Position numbers and translations under genes: made by a program
Shown here: positions 32,451 to 42,527 of the stretch, one piece after another
How the letters are laid out: the number at the start of each line of letters is the position of its first letter
Numbering within the stretch: the stretch's first letter is position 1
The notes under the pieces: model-generated
Databases searched by the model: none
What the model saw: the letters and a program-made list of their open reading frames with translations, nothing else
What the model was told of the DNA's origin: nothing
Source: Litoribacter ruber
GTDB lineage: Bacteria; Bacteroidota; Bacteroidia; Cytophagales; Cyclobacteriaceae
NCBI RefSeq assembly: GCF_018500185.1
Contig: NZ_JAHBGI010000010.1
Span: forward strand, 93,402 to 157,401
Reading direction: 5' to 3'
Length of the DNA stretch: 64,000 nucleotides

Positions 32451-32990
32451 ATGATAAATCCATGGCACGATGTGCAGATCGGTAAAGATGCACCGGAATA
32501 TGTGACCGGAGTAATTGAAATCCCTAAAGGTAGCAAAGGTAAGTATGAGCTGGACAAGAAGACCGGCATGTTGCTATTGGACAGGGTGTTGTTTTCAGCT
32601 GTGCATTATCCAGCTAATTACGGTTTTATCCCGCAGACCTTTTGTGATGACCACGATCCTTTAGATATTTTGATCATTTCCCAGATTGATATTCCTTCCA
32701 TGACTTTGGTAAAAGCCAAGGTGATCGGTGTAATGAGAATGATCGATGGTGGCGAGGCAGATGATAAAATCATTGCAGTGGCTGCCGATGACCAGTCTGT
32801 CAATTATATTGATGATATCGATGAATTGCCTCCTCACTTGATGAAAGAGGTGCACCGATTCTTTGAAGATTACAAGAAATTGGAAAACAAAGAGGTGAAA
32901 GTCGAGGACTTCCTGGGTAAGGAGGATGCCAAGCGTATCATTCAGGAAAGTATCGAATTGTACGACAAAAACTTCAGAACACAGAAATAA
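32451..32990 (+). CDS. ppa: Inorganic pyrophosphatase, family I
   Basis: Hydrolyses pyrophosphate to drive biosynthetic reactions. 179 residues from the ATG at 32451, with [18 protein letters not shown] (substrate-binding Lys), [12 protein letters not shown], the metal site [10 protein letters not shown], and [20 protein letters not shown]: the soluble Mg-dependent family I signature. A TTG seven codons upstream was rejected because ATG fits promoter spacing and family length. A hairpin terminator follows the stop. Confidence 0.97.
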   Translation: MINPWHDVQIGKDAPEYVTGVIEIPKGSKGKYELDKKTGMLLLDRVLFSAVHYPANYGFIPQTFCDDHDPLDILIISQIDIPSMTLVKAKVIGVMRMIDGGEADDKIIAVAADDQSVNYIDDIDELPPHLMKEVHRFFEDYKKLENKEVKVEDFLGKEDAKRIIQESIELYDKNFRTQK

Positions 32991-32995
32991 TCAAA

Positions 32996-33020
32996 TAGCC
33001 CGGTTTTTAAAGCCGGGCTA
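32996..33020 (+). terminator. Hairpin terminator after ppa
   Basis: TAGCCCGG (32996-33003) pairs with CCGGGCTA (33013-33020) around a 9-nt loop, five bases after the ppa stop. The following T-run is weak, so readthrough into the porin gene 20 bases on is possible. Confidence 0.6.
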
Positions 33021-33039
33021 ATTTGCTATTATTGGGCAG

Positions 33040-34086
33040 ATGAAACACTTTTACCTACTGCTTTTTCTATTGATAAGCCATTTTTCCAAGGCCCAGATTA
33101 TCCAACAAAATGGATGGGAGCTTTCTGGACATATGGAAGCCTATTATAGTTATGAATTTAACCGGCCAGAAAACCATCAACGGCCTGACTTCCTGTATAA
33201 TTACAAAAGGCATAATGAGTTCAGCGTCAATTTAGCTTTTATCCGGGCAAAATATGAGGATGAAAATATCCGTGGCAACTTAGCCTTGATGACAGGCACC
33301 TATGCCCAATTCAACCTTGCAGATGAGCCTGCTTGGGCCCAGATGGTGTATGAGGCATCGGTAGGGGTAAGGCTTTATGATAAACTTTGGTTGGATGTGG
33401 GGATTATGCCATCCCATATTGGTTTTGAAAGTGCCGAAGGGATGGAAACCTGGCATCTCTCAAGAAGCCTTTTGGCGGAGAACTCCCCATATTTCCTCAC
33501 AGGTGGCCGGTTGACGTATATGGCTCTAGAAGATTTGGAGGTTACCCTTTGGGCTGGGAATGGCTGGCAGAACGTGCAGAGACAAGAAGGCCACCAATCT
33601 CTGGCATTGGGGCTCGGGCTTAATTATCAGCCTTTGGAAGGGCTGGAAATCAATTACAGCAATTTTTTTGGAAATGAATACCCGCAAACTTTAAGGTTAA
33701 ACCGGTTTTACAATAACTTTTATACCATGTATTCCTTTTCCAAGTGGGGGGTAACGGTAGGAGCTGATTATGGGGTGGAAGAAGCTATTTTTCGGCCTTT
33801 TAACGAATGGTATGCCTTTACGGCGTCGCTTCGTAGGCAGTTGGGAGAAAAATTTTATTTAGCCCTGAGAGCTGATCATTATTCCGATGTCAACGGTGTG
33901 ATACTAAACTCAGGTTTGGAGGTCACTGGTTATTCGGTGAATCTTGACTACCAGGTTCACCCAAAAGCATTGGCTCGGATAGAGCTGAGGCAATTTAATA
34001 GCCCTGAACCTATTTTTGATCTTCCCGGAGGGAGAGTAAGCACTGGAAATACGGCTATTAATTCTTCCTTGGCGATAAGGTTTTAA
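33040..34086 (+). CDS. Outer-membrane beta-barrel protein, BBP2/OmpL-like
   Basis: 348 residues: a signal peptide (cleaved near SKAQ), then alternating amphipathic strands from the first strand GWELSGHMEAYYSYEF to the last, AINSSLAIRF, whose final Phe is typical of barrels inserted by BamA. Internal features (FIRAKYED, LDVGIMPSHIGFE) match the putative porin family 2 of Bacteroidota. Likely a passive or substrate-specific channel. Substrate not predictable. A bidirectional terminator follows directly. Confidence 0.8.
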   Translation: MKHFYLLLFLLISHFSKAQIIQQNGWELSGHMEAYYSYEFNRPENHQRPDFLYNYKRHNEFSVNLAFIRAKYEDENIRGNLALMTGTYAQFNLADEPAWAQMVYEASVGVRLYDKLWLDVGIMPSHIGFESAEGMETWHLSRSLLAENSPYFLTGGRLTYMALEDLEVTLWAGNGWQNVQRQEGHQSLALGLGLNYQPLEGLEINYSNFFGNEYPQTLRLNRFYNNFYTMYSFSKWGVTVGADYGVEEAIFRPFNEWYAFTASLRRQLGEKFYLALRADHYSDVNGVILNSGLEVTGYSVNLDYQVHPKALARIELRQFNSPEPIFDLPGGRVSTGNTAINSSLAIRF

Positions 34087-34132
34087 AAAAAAAAAAAGCC
34101 CCACAAAATTTCATTTGTGTGGCTTTTTTTTG
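34085..34132. terminator. Bidirectional terminator between porin and valS
   Basis: An A-run, then a stem AGCCCCACAAA (34097-34107) pairing with TTTGTGTGGCT (34114-34124) with one mismatch, then eight Ts. It serves both converging genes. Confidence 0.85.
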
Positions 34133-34142
34133 TTTAAGGCAA

Positions 34143-36773
34143 TCAGCCCAATTTAGCCAAGCTCTCTTCCAAAGCTTTAATTTTGGCTACCGCATCAGCC
34201 TCTTTTTTCTTTTCCACTTCCACCACTTGGGCAGGAGCGTTGTTTACAAAGCGCTCATTGCTAAGTTTTTTAGACACAGACTTGAGGAAGCCTTTGGTGT
34301 AATCCAATTCCTTTTGCAGGTTCTCCTTTTCCTGTTCCACATCAATCTGATCACCCATAGGGATGAAGAACTCATCGGATTTTACTACAAAGCTGAGAGC
34401 ATTTTCTACCTTTTCTCCAAAGCTGACATCACTGATGTTTGCCAATTTTTTGATAATTGCTTCAAACTCTTGGTAGAGCTCAGGCTGCTTGGTGTTGATG
34501 GTCAGGTCAAAGCTTTCCTTTGGGGAAATTCCTTTGGATGCACGTGTATTTCTGATCTGGCTCACCACATCAAAGACTACGGCGGCTTTGTCTATTAGCT
34601 CTTTGTTAAAGTCTCCAGCTTTTGGCCATGCGGATACTATCAAAGCATCCTTCACATCACGGCCTTTGATCTGGTGCCAAAGCTCTTCAGTGATGAATGG
34701 CATGAAAGGATGGAGCAGCTTCAGGATGGATTCGAAAAACTCAATCGTTTTTTCATATGTTTCCAAATCTGCGGGCTGTTGATACGCCGGCTTGATCATC
34801 TCCAAATACCAAGAGCAGAAGTCATCCCAAACCAACTTGTAAGTAGCCATCAGGGCGTCAGAAATCCTGAACTTGCTAAAATGGTCCTCGATTTCCATTA
34901 TGGCTTGGTTTAATCTGCTTTCAAACCATTGGAAAGCCGCTTTGTTGTTGTTTTCCAAAATAGAGGAATCCACTTCCCAGCCTTTTACCAATCGGAAGGC
35001 ATTCCAGATTTTGTTGGAGAAATTACGGCCCTGCTCTACCAGCTTCTCATCAAAGGGCAAATCATTTCCCGCCGGTGAGCTGAACAACATACCTGTTCTT
35101 ACTCCGTCCGCACCATAGATTTTAATCAAATCCAATGGATCAGGGGAGTTGCCCAGCGATTTGGACATTTTTCTGCCCAATTTATCCCTAACTATCCCGG
35201 TCAGGTACACATTTTTGAATGGCTTCTCGCCAGTATATTCGTAACCCGCTATGATCATTCTGGCTACCCAGAAGAATAGGATCTCTGGGGCGGTCACCAG
35301 GTCATTTGTCGGATAATAGTATTTCAGATCCTCATTCTGCTCACCGGTAGTGAAAACTTCGGAGTCAAAAACAGAAATCGGCCACAGCCAGGATGAAAAC
35401 CAAGTGTCCAATACATCTTCTTCCTGTCTGAGGTCTGACGCACTGTAATTTTCGCCATACTGCTGATTTGCCATCTCTACCGCCTCTTCTAAGCTTCCGG
35501 CTACTACATATTCCCCGTTTGGAAGGTAATAGGCAGGTATCCTGTGGCCCCACCAAAGCTGACGGGAAATACACCAGTCGCGCACATTTTCCATCCATGC
35601 GCGGTACATGTTTTTGAATTTAGGGGGATAAAGTTGAATTACGTCTTCCATTACTGCCTTTAAAGCAGGCTTGGTAAGCTCATCCATTTTCAAAAACCAT
35701 TGCAGGGAGAGCTTGGGCTCTATTACCGCATCTGTTCTCTCAGAATGTCCAACATTGGATTTGTAATCCTCCACTTTATCCAATTGGCCAACTTCTTCAA
35801 GCTTTTTGGCGATCTTTTTTCTAGCTACAAACCTATCCTCACCTACCAGGATCTGGGCTTTTTCATTCAGTGTACCGTCGTCATTCAAAATGTCGATAGA
35901 TTCCAGCTTATGTTTTAAACCCAATTCATAATCGTTCAAATCGTGGGCAGGGGTAACTTTAAGGCAACCTGTACCAAACTCCACGTCAACATATTCATCT
36001 TCTATGATCGGGATGGCTCTGTTGATCAATGGGATCAATGCCTTTTTACCTTTGAGATGGGTAAATCTAGGATCATTCGGGTTGATGCAGATGGCCACGT
36101 CAGCCATAATGGTTTCAGGGCGCGTGGTGGCAATGGTCAAGTGGTCTTCCGACCCTTCGATTTTATAATTGATGTAATAAAGCTTGGAATTGATTTCCTT
36201 GAAAATCACCTCGTCATCGGACAGTGCCGTCTTGCCCTGGGGATCCCAATTCACCATTCGGATGCCACGGTAGATTTTGCCTTTTTTGTGAAGATCCACA
36301 AACACGCTGATGACAGCCTTGCTCAAATCCTCGTCCATGGTAAATTTGGTGCGGTCCCAGTCACAGGAAGCTCCAAGTTTTTTCAACTGTTCAAGGATAA
36401 TTCCACCGTATTTTTCCTTCCATTCCCAGGCATAAGACAAAAACTCTTCGCGCGTGATGGACTTCTTGTCAATGCCCCTTTCCTTGAGCATGGCCACGAC
36501 TTTCGTTTCAGTGGCGATGGATGCATGGTCAGTTCCAGGAACCCAGCAAGCATTTTTTCCTTCCATTCTGGCTTTTCGTACCAAGACATCCTGAAGGGTA
36601 TTGTTCAACATGTGCCCCATGTGCAAAACGCCGGTGACGTTTGGCGGAGGGATGACCACCGTGTACGGTTCTTTATTATAATCTACTTGTGAGCTAAATA
36701 ATTTGTTTTCCATCCAGAACTGGTACCATTTGGATTCCGCTTCTGAAGGATCATACTTAGTAGATAAGGACAT
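34143..36773 (-). CDS. valS: Valyl-tRNA synthetase
   Basis: 876 residues from the ATG at 36773. Class I synthetase motifs [15 protein letters not shown] (HIGH) and [14 protein letters not shown] (KMSKS). The editing domain lies between them ([17 protein letters not shown]), followed by the anticodon-binding domain, and the C-terminal coiled-coil arm ([18 protein letters not shown]). Charges tRNA-Val and edits Thr. An upstream ATG at 36809 would add 12 residues that cover the promoter -7 box and was rejected. Confidence 0.98.
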   Translation of the reverse strand: MSLSTKYDPSEAESKWYQFWMENKLFSSQVDYNKEPYTVVIPPPNVTGVLHMGHMLNNTLQDVLVRKARMEGKNACWVPGTDHASIATETKVVAMLKERGIDKKSITREEFLSYAWEWKEKYGGIILEQLKKLGASCDWDRTKFTMDEDLSKAVISVFVDLHKKGKIYRGIRMVNWDPQGKTALSDDEVIFKEINSKLYYINYKIEGSEDHLTIATTRPETIMADVAICINPNDPRFTHLKGKKALIPLINRAIPIIEDEYVDVEFGTGCLKVTPAHDLNDYELGLKHKLESIDILNDDGTLNEKAQILVGEDRFVARKKIAKKLEEVGQLDKVEDYKSNVGHSERTDAVIEPKLSLQWFLKMDELTKPALKAVMEDVIQLYPPKFKNMYRAWMENVRDWCISRQLWWGHRIPAYYLPNGEYVVAGSLEEAVEMANQQYGENYSASDLRQEEDVLDTWFSSWLWPISVFDSEVFTTGEQNEDLKYYYPTNDLVTAPEILFFWVARMIIAGYEYTGEKPFKNVYLTGIVRDKLGRKMSKSLGNSPDPLDLIKIYGADGVRTGMLFSSPAGNDLPFDEKLVEQGRNFSNKIWNAFRLVKGWEVDSSILENNNKAAFQWFESRLNQAIMEIEDHFSKFRISDALMATYKLVWDDFCSWYLEMIKPAYQQPADLETYEKTIEFFESILKLLHPFMPFITEELWHQIKGRDVKDALIVSAWPKAGDFNKELIDKAAVVFDVVSQIRNTRASKGISPKESFDLTINTKQPELYQEFEAIIKKLANISDVSFGEKVENALSFVVKSDEFFIPMGDQIDVEQEKENLQKELDYTKGFLKSVSKKLSNERFVNNAPAQVVEVEKKKEADAVAKIKALEESLAKLG

Positions 36774-36808
36774 ATCAGTTGTTGCTATATAGATGTGTAA
36801 ATAGAGCA

Positions 36809-36841
36809 CAAAAATAACATAAATATCTTTTTGGGCATCAA
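36809..36841 (-). promoter_or_regulatory. Bacteroidota-type promoter for valS
   Basis: On the minus strand TATTTTTG (36809-36816) matches TAnnTTTG, with TTG at 36839-36841, 22 bases upstream. The valS ATG is at 36773. Confidence 0.5.
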
Positions 36842-36881
36842 TGTGCAGGCAATTACCTCCCTTTTAAAAGTCAGTTTGTAT

Positions 36882-36911
36882 TTTGAGTTCGGCTTTTAAG
36901 TTCTAAATTTG
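36882..36911 (+). promoter_or_regulatory. Bacteroidota-type promoter for fumarylacetoacetase
   Basis: TTTG (36882-36885), 18 bases, TAAATTTG (36904-36911). The ATG at 36929 follows 17 bases later. Confidence 0.7.
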
Positions 36912-36928
36912 TCACAAACTAATTTTTG

Positions 36929-38203
36929 ATGATGAAGAACCAAAAAGTAGCCTCAAAGACAACGTGGGTTCAGGTGCCCAAAAACTCTGATTTTACCATT
37001 TACAATTTGCCTTTTGGGATTTTTAAAAACAAACGCCTATCCCCACGGGCCGGAATAGCCATTGGGGACAAGATCGTGGATCTTTCAGTGTTGCATGCGG
37101 AAGGTTTTTTCTCGGATATGCACCTGCCGGATGATATTTTCCTAAAAGATTCCTTAAATGACTTCATTGGCCTGGGCAAAAATGTAACCCGAAAGGTTAG
37201 AGAGAAAGTCCAGTATCTTCTGGAAGAAGAAAGTGCTGAGCTTAGGGATCATCAATGCAGGGGAAAAGCGATGGTCAATCGCCAAGAGGCCGAAATGCTG
37301 ATGCCTGTAAAAGTGGGTGACTATACGGATTTTTACAGCAGCATGGAGCACGCCACTAATGTGGGTACTATGTTTAGGGATCCTGACAACGCCTTGCTGC
37401 CTAACTGGAAACATCTGCCGGTAGGTTATCATGGGCGTGCTTCTTCAATCATTCCTTCAGGAGTGCCTATACACCGTCCAAAAGGCCAGTATAAAGACCC
37501 GAATATGGACAAACCTGAGTTTGGACCATCTAGGCGACTTGATTTTGAGCTTGAGCTGGCATTCATCACAGGGAAATCCACCAAAATGGGGGATTCTGTA
37601 AGCACGAAAGATGCTGAAGATTACATCTTTGGCTTTGTGCTCTTCAACGATTGGTCGGCAAGAGACCTTCAGGCTTGGGAATATGTGCCATTGGGGCCAT
37701 TCTTGGGCAAAAACTTTGCCTCCAGCATCTCTCCGTGGATCGTAACTATGGAAGCTATGGAGCCGTTCCGTACCAGCAGCCCAAAGCAGGATCCAGAGGT
37801 CTTGCCTTACCTGCAGTGTGAGGGAGACCATGGGTTTGACATTAATTTAGAGGTGTTTATCCAACCGGAAAATGGGAAGCCCTCTAAGGTCTGCTCTTCA
37901 AATTACAAATATATGTACTGGAACATTGCCCAGCAGCTTGCCCATCATACTGTGAATGGTTGTAACATCAATGTAGGTGATATGTATGCTTCGGGTACCA
38001 TTTCCGGTCCTACAGAGGATAGCTATGGTTCCATGTTGGAATTGGCCTGGAAGGGTACCAAGCCTGTAAAACTAGATTCAGGTGAGGAAAGGAAATTTAT
38101 CGAAGATGGTGATTCGGTGATTATGAAAGGCCATTGTCAGAAGGATGAAATCCGTGTTGGCTTTGGGGAAGTAAGCTCCAAAGTTTTGCCGACAAAAAAA
38201 TAG
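36929..38203 (+). CDS. fahA: Fumarylacetoacetase
   Basis: Last step of tyrosine and homogentisate degradation: cleaves fumarylacetoacetate to fumarate and acetoacetate. N-terminal SH3-like domain (FTIYNLPFGIF, RAGIAIGDKIVDL), then the metal-dependent FAH fold with DYTDFYSSMEHATNVG, GYHGRASSIIPSG (catalytic His), LDFELELAFITGK (metal-binding Glu) and FNDWSARDLQAWEYVPLGPF. About 424 residues, the standard length. The TTG at 36926 and ATG at 36932 are alternatives. No other tyrosine-pathway gene is adjacent. Confidence 0.96.
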   Translation: MMKNQKVASKTTWVQVPKNSDFTIYNLPFGIFKNKRLSPRAGIAIGDKIVDLSVLHAEGFFSDMHLPDDIFLKDSLNDFIGLGKNVTRKVREKVQYLLEEESAELRDHQCRGKAMVNRQEAEMLMPVKVGDYTDFYSSMEHATNVGTMFRDPDNALLPNWKHLPVGYHGRASSIIPSGVPIHRPKGQYKDPNMDKPEFGPSRRLDFELELAFITGKSTKMGDSVSTKDAEDYIFGFVLFNDWSARDLQAWEYVPLGPFLGKNFASSISPWIVTMEAMEPFRTSSPKQDPEVLPYLQCEGDHGFDINLEVFIQPENGKPSKVCSSNYKYMYWNIAQQLAHHTVNGCNINVGDMYASGTISGPTEDSYGSMLELAWKGTKPVKLDSGEERKFIEDGDSVIMKGHCQKDEIRVGFGEVSSKVLPTKK

Positions 38204-38255
38204 AATTTGACGATTAGGTTTATATTCCCAAAAGGGGATGATCATAAATTGCAAA

Positions 38256-38289
38256 AATAAGGCGCTTGATGAATTTCAAGCGCCTTATT
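38256..38289. terminator. Bidirectional terminator, 14-bp stem
   Basis: AATAAGGCGCTTGA (38256-38269) pairs perfectly with TCAAGCGCCTTATT (38276-38289) around TGAATT. The right arm overlaps the last base of the transglutaminase stop codon. It closes both fahA and the Anbu operon. Confidence 0.8.
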
Positions 38290-39140
38290 TATTCCGGTGT
38301 GATGTAGACTTTGCTTTCAAGTGTTGATTTAGCAGTTCCGCCATAGGTGCCAACCACGGGTAAGGTGAGTTTGGGTATGGCGCTGCTGGCCAATGGGATG
38401 TAATGTTCGTCGGTGAATAAACCCAGACTAGGGTCTATCCCCACCCAGCCGGCTCCTGGAAGGTAAACCTCCACCCAGGCATGCAGCTCGTGTCCTTCCT
38501 CCAATTCCGGATTGTATGCATAGCCACTGACAAACTTGGCAGCAAGGCCTAAACTTCGTAGCATCTGGATGAGCATCCAGCTGAGGTCTCTGCAGCTTCC
38601 GATTTTTTCTCTCAGTGTTTTAATGGGTAGCCACAGCCCGTCATCCTCCCGAACAATATGTTCCCATTCTTGGTGGATGTAATGTAGAATGCGATTTAGA
38701 AAGGTAAGAGGGTTTTCATTTTCATGAAAGAAAATGTGCGCCAGATTCTTAATTTCTTCCTTTGGCTCGTATTGGAGGGAGGCGTAAAGGAGTTGCTTTT
38801 CCTCTGGGGTGTAGAAGGTGTTAAGATTCTGCTGAAACCTTTCTGTAAACTGGTGGTCCAAAATAAAAGCAAATGGATTGAAATGCCGAAGTTCGGCCGA
38901 GAATTCAATGACAATTTCCAACCTGTCCGTTTCTCCTTCAAACCAGGCAAGATGATGGGGGTTTCCATCAATATTAAATCTCAACTGCTGGTCTACGGGG
39001 CCGGGAGAAATTTTTAAGTCATACTCCTTAAGCTCAAAATGATCCCTTTGCAGGGGGTGCATGAATATGGCATGGGGATTTAACTGAACTTTTTCAGAAT
39101 AAGCATATCGGGTATGGTGTACAATTCTGAGGGACTTCAT
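38289..39140 (-). CDS. Transglutaminase-like protein of the Anbu operon
   Basis: 283 residues: bacterial transglutaminase N-terminal domain (LRIVHHTRYAYSEKVQLNPH) and a papain-like core with the catalytic triad in GSCRDLSWMLIQML (Cys), ELHAWVEVYLPG (His) and GIDPSLG (Asp). Such proteins are consistently linked to Anbu and alpha-E genes and may be peptidases or amide-forming enzymes. Overlaps the Anbu gene by 4 bp. Cytosolic, with no signal peptide. Confidence 0.9.
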   Translation of the reverse strand: MKSLRIVHHTRYAYSEKVQLNPHAIFMHPLQRDHFELKEYDLKISPGPVDQQLRFNIDGNPHHLAWFEGETDRLEIVIEFSAELRHFNPFAFILDHQFTERFQQNLNTFYTPEEKQLLYASLQYEPKEEIKNLAHIFFHENENPLTFLNRILHYIHQEWEHIVREDDGLWLPIKTLREKIGSCRDLSWMLIQMLRSLGLAAKFVSGYAYNPELEEGHELHAWVEVYLPGAGWVGIDPSLGLFTDEHYIPLASSAIPKLTLPVVGTYGGTAKSTLESKVYITPE

Positions 39141-39886
39141 TCCATGTCTATATTTAGTTGGGGGTCATCTTTGGTGATGGCTTTGTTGAGAGATTCTGAA
39201 GGGAGGGCATTGATAGCAGCCTTGATCCGGGTGTTCCAAAAGTCAGAGATGTGCCTCAACTCCGGTTGGGTAAAACGCTTTTCAATGGTAAAGTAGGAAT
39301 CGTTTTTCAAGTAAACCGTATCAATCGGGTAATCCACATCATTGGCCGATATTCTGGTAGCATCAAAGGCGAGGAATGCACATTTTAGGGCAAATTCCAT
39401 CGAGTCCGTAAAATGCAGCGATCTGCGGAGAATCGGGGTTCCAAAGCCGCTGTTTCCTATAATGACAAAGGGTGTCCCTTCCTGGATTTCAATCCAATTA
39501 CCTTCCGGGTAAAGCAGGTATAATTTGGGTTCTTTATCGTTTTCCAGTTGTCCTCCAATGATTGAGAACAGGTTGAAGGAAAGCCCGGCATCCACCAGGC
39601 TTTGTTTGTCTTCAGCGGCTACCCGCCGGATTTGGGTGCTAAATTCATTAACGGCCTTGTAGAGCTTGTCAAAAGAATCGTCCCGCTCTTCAATGATTTC
39701 CAAGAAATAAGTGATGGCCTTGTCCCTTACGGAACGAAGGCCAGAAGTCATAATGAAGAAGGAATGGTTTTCCCGATTAAGAGTAAATACTTTTCTTGAA
39801 GTAGTCGTGTCGCTCCCGGAGGTGATCCGGGTGTCGGCAAGGCCTAAAATTCCAGATTGTAATTTGATTCCAATACAAAAGGTCAT
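39137..39886 (-). CDS. Anbu proteasome-like peptidase
   Basis: 249 residues of the Ntn-hydrolase proteasome-beta fold, starting MTFCIGIKLQSG so that Thr2 becomes the catalytic N-terminal Thr after Met removal, with LADTRITSGSD (Asp and Ser region), FFIMTSGLRSVRD and VIIGNSGFGTPIL. This is Anbu, the ancestral beta-subunit relative of HslV. Its structure is an open lock-washer ring and its substrate is unknown. Translationally coupled to both neighbours by ATGA overlaps. Confidence 0.92.
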   Translation of the reverse strand: MTFCIGIKLQSGILGLADTRITSGSDTTTSRKVFTLNRENHSFFIMTSGLRSVRDKAITYFLEIIEERDDSFDKLYKAVNEFSTQIRRVAAEDKQSLVDAGLSFNLFSIIGGQLENDKEPKLYLLYPEGNWIEIQEGTPFVIIGNSGFGTPILRRSLHFTDSMEFALKCAFLAFDATRISANDVDYPIDTVYLKNDSYFTIEKRFTQPELRHISDFWNTRIKAAINALPSESLNKAITKDDPQLNIDME

Positions 39887-40866
39887 GATTGCTCTTGAGT
39901 TTGAAAGATCAAGTTACTTTTAATCTGGAAATAATTCTTATCTACCTCGTTGGAAATTTTGTTGATTTTTATCTGGAGCTTGTCCAAATACTCATGCAAC
40001 CCTTCTGAAATCACATCGTTCACGTCATCATACTCCAATTTGGAGCGGAGTTCGCCCATGGATTTCTCAGCGTTGTTTTTGAAACCTACTCCATCAGAAC
40101 CTGAAATCTTGTTCAGACAGTTTTCGGCTTCTTTGAGACAATAGTAAACCGAGCGTGGGAAATACTTATCCAGCACCAAAAACTCCACTACACCGGAAGG
40201 GTTAATGTTGCCATAAAATCGTCTGTAGGTATTGAACGCGGTAACTGATTTCAATAAGGCAGACCATTGCAAAAAGTCCAATGGTGAACCTACTTCCTCA
40301 TGGGAGGGAAGTAGGATGTGGTATTTGACATCCAAAAACCTGCTGGTCTTATCCGCTCTTTCCAGATATTGGCCCAATTGCCTAAAATACCAGCCCTCTG
40401 TTCTAGCGACGGTGTTTTCAGCCAAGCCATAAAGAAGCAAGATGCTGTCTTTTACATGCCCAAAGAATGCCCTTGGATCTTCCTTCTTCCAGATGGTTTT
40501 TTCCTTACCCGATTTTACAAAGTGGTAGGTTTCATTTAGTTTTTCCCAGGTTTCTTTGCTGAGGTTTTCTCTGATCATTCTGGCATTTTCACGGGCATTT
40601 TTCACCGAATTGAACAATGAATTGGGATTGTCCTCGTCGAAGGCCAGGAAGAAAATGACCGTCTTTCGGTCAAAATGGTTTCCGTATTTGTCGATATAGA
40701 TTTGGTGGTCACCGGTGATTTTCACCAAGGGTTCCCATTGTTCTTTCATATCATGAGGCATGTCCAGCATGAGATTGAAATTGACATCTATGAAACGGGC
40801 ATAATTTTCCGCCCTTTCGACATATCGCCCCAACCAGTATATGGAGTTTGCAACTCTACTAAGCAT
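39883..40866 (-). CDS. Alpha-E domain protein
   Basis: 327 residues, all-helical, beginning LSRVANSIYWLGRYVERAENYARFIDVN, the alpha-E signature. No catalytic motif is evident. Found next to circularly permuted ATP-grasp enzymes and Anbu in many genomes, where it is presumed an accessory or adaptor. Fifteen bases downstream of the ATP-grasp gene. Confidence 0.92.
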   Translation of the reverse strand: MLSRVANSIYWLGRYVERAENYARFIDVNFNLMLDMPHDMKEQWEPLVKITGDHQIYIDKYGNHFDRKTVIFFLAFDEDNPNSLFNSVKNARENARMIRENLSKETWEKLNETYHFVKSGKEKTIWKKEDPRAFFGHVKDSILLLYGLAENTVARTEGWYFRQLGQYLERADKTSRFLDVKYHILLPSHEEVGSPLDFLQWSALLKSVTAFNTYRRFYGNINPSGVVEFLVLDKYFPRSVYYCLKEAENCLNKISGSDGVGFKNNAEKSMGELRSKLEYDDVNDVISEGLHEYLDKLQIKINKISNEVDKNYFQIKSNLIFQTQEQS

Positions 40867-40881
40867 ATTCGTCGTGTTTTG

Positions 40882-42309
40882 TTAATATAATACCCAGGTA
40901 TCTTTGCTGCCCCCACCTTGGGAACTGTTTACCACCAAGGATCCTTTTTTCAGCGCAACCCTTGTGAGGGCACCAGGAACTACGTCTATTTCCTCACCGT
41001 AAAGCACATAAGGCCTCAAATCCACGTGTCGGGACTCGATTGAATCACCCACGATTGTCGGTACGGTAGAAAGCGACAAGGTAGGCTGGGCAATGTAATT
41101 GGAAGGGTTGGCCTTGATCAACTCCCTGAATTTCTCATGTTCCTCAGCGGTGGATTTTGGACCTATGAGCATCCCATAGCCACCTGCTGCATTGGTTTCT
41201 TTTACTACCAAGTCATGAATGTTGTCTAAAACATATTGCCTCTCATCTTCTTTTCGGCACAAATAAGTAGGGACATTTGAGAGGATTGGTTCTTCCTTCA
41301 AATAATACCTGATAATCTCGGGTACGTAGGCGTACACAGCCTTATCATCTGCCACCCCGGTTCCGGGAGCATTGGCCAATGCAATATTGCCGGCTTTATA
41401 AGCTTCAAAAAGGCCCGGTACACCCAGCATACTGTCAGGGTTAAATGCCATTGGGTCTATAAAAGTGTCGTCAAGCCTTCTGTAAAGTACATCAATTTGT
41501 TCTTTACCATAGGTGGTCTGCATGTATACAATATTGTCTTCTACAATTAAATCCATGCCCACCACGAGTTCGCAGCCCATCTGCTGGGCAAGGTAGGAAT
41601 GTTCAAAATAGGCCGAGTTGAAGACCCCCGGGGTCAAAACACCGACCTTAGGCTTAGCTTTGTCAGACAGGAACTGGAGCATGTTCAACAGCCTGATGGG
41701 GTAATTTGAAACAGGTCTTACACCAAGGTCATTGAATAAATCTGGATAAGCCCGCTTGATTATCTCCCGGCTTTCCAGCATGTAGGAGACCCCTGATGGA
41801 CATCTTAGGTTATCCTCAAGCACATAATATTGGCCATCTTTGTCCTTCACCAGGTCCGTGCCCGTGATATGGCACCAGATTCCTTTTGGGGGAGTTAGCC
41901 CAATGCAGGGTTCAAGATAATCTTTGGACCCCAAAATCAGGTCCTTTGGTACCACCCCATCGTTTAGGATGTTTTGTTCATTGTAGATGTCCTGAAGAAA
42001 CAGGTTCAATGCCTTGATCCTTTGCTTTAGGCCATCTTCGATAATCTTCCATTCCTGGGAGGGGATGATGCGGGGAATGATGTCCAGGTGAAGGATTTTC
42101 TCAACCCCCTGGTCATCATGATACACATTAAACGTCATGCCCATTCCTACCTGCGCCTTATCGGCGGCAAATTGTAAGTGGTTTAGTTTTTTACGCGATA
42201 CTCTTTTGATTAGGCTTTCGTACTTGCAATAATGAGGGCGGCAGAGGCCGTGCTCATCATACATTTCATCAAAAAAAGCCTTCGATGATCTGGACTCGAT
42301 TAGTGGCAT
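40882..42309 (-). CDS. Circularly permuted ATP-grasp type 2 protein
   Basis: 475 residues. Permuted ATP-grasp elements include ITGTDLVKDKDGQYYVLEDNLRCPSG (metal- and nucleotide-binding acidic cluster) near residue 150-175, PGVFNSAYFEHSYLAQQMG, and the lysine-bearing NIHDLVVKETNAAGGYGMLIG (about 385-405). Such enzymes are predicted to ligate amino groups to carboxylates, that is, to make an unknown peptide or peptide tag. First gene of the Anbu operon. It has its own upstream region (42310-42475), AT-rich, without a clear promoter match. Confidence 0.92.
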   Translation of the reverse strand: MPLIESRSSKAFFDEMYDEHGLCRPHYCKYESLIKRVSRKKLNHLQFAADKAQVGMGMTFNVYHDDQGVEKILHLDIIPRIIPSQEWKIIEDGLKQRIKALNLFLQDIYNEQNILNDGVVPKDLILGSKDYLEPCIGLTPPKGIWCHITGTDLVKDKDGQYYVLEDNLRCPSGVSYMLESREIIKRAYPDLFNDLGVRPVSNYPIRLLNMLQFLSDKAKPKVGVLTPGVFNSAYFEHSYLAQQMGCELVVGMDLIVEDNIVYMQTTYGKEQIDVLYRRLDDTFIDPMAFNPDSMLGVPGLFEAYKAGNIALANAPGTGVADDKAVYAYVPEIIRYYLKEEPILSNVPTYLCRKEDERQYVLDNIHDLVVKETNAAGGYGMLIGPKSTAEEHEKFRELIKANPSNYIAQPTLSLSTVPTIVGDSIESRHVDLRPYVLYGEEIDVVPGALTRVALKKGSLVVNSSQGGGSKDTWVLY

Positions 42310-42474
42310 AATTGCAGTGATTTTACTTAAAGTCTTAATAATGTAGTGAAAATCTTGTAAAAAGTCAATTTAAAAAACGTAAATATTATATGTTGATGCA
42401 TTAATTTCAATTTGTTGCTAATAATAGTTGTTTAATTTATAAAAATAAAAGCTTTGCATAAAATTATTTTTGAG

Positions 42475-42503
42475 CATAAAAAAGCCCGTTAAAAAACGGG
42501 CCA
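42475..42503 (-). terminator. Terminator of the FGE-EEP unit
   Basis: Read on the minus strand, the stem GCCCGTT/AACGGGC (42484-42501, loop of four) is followed by six Ts. It lies 27 bases after the stop of the EEP gene. Confidence 0.8.
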
Positions 42504-42527
42504 ACTATTATGAAGAGCTATACAGCT

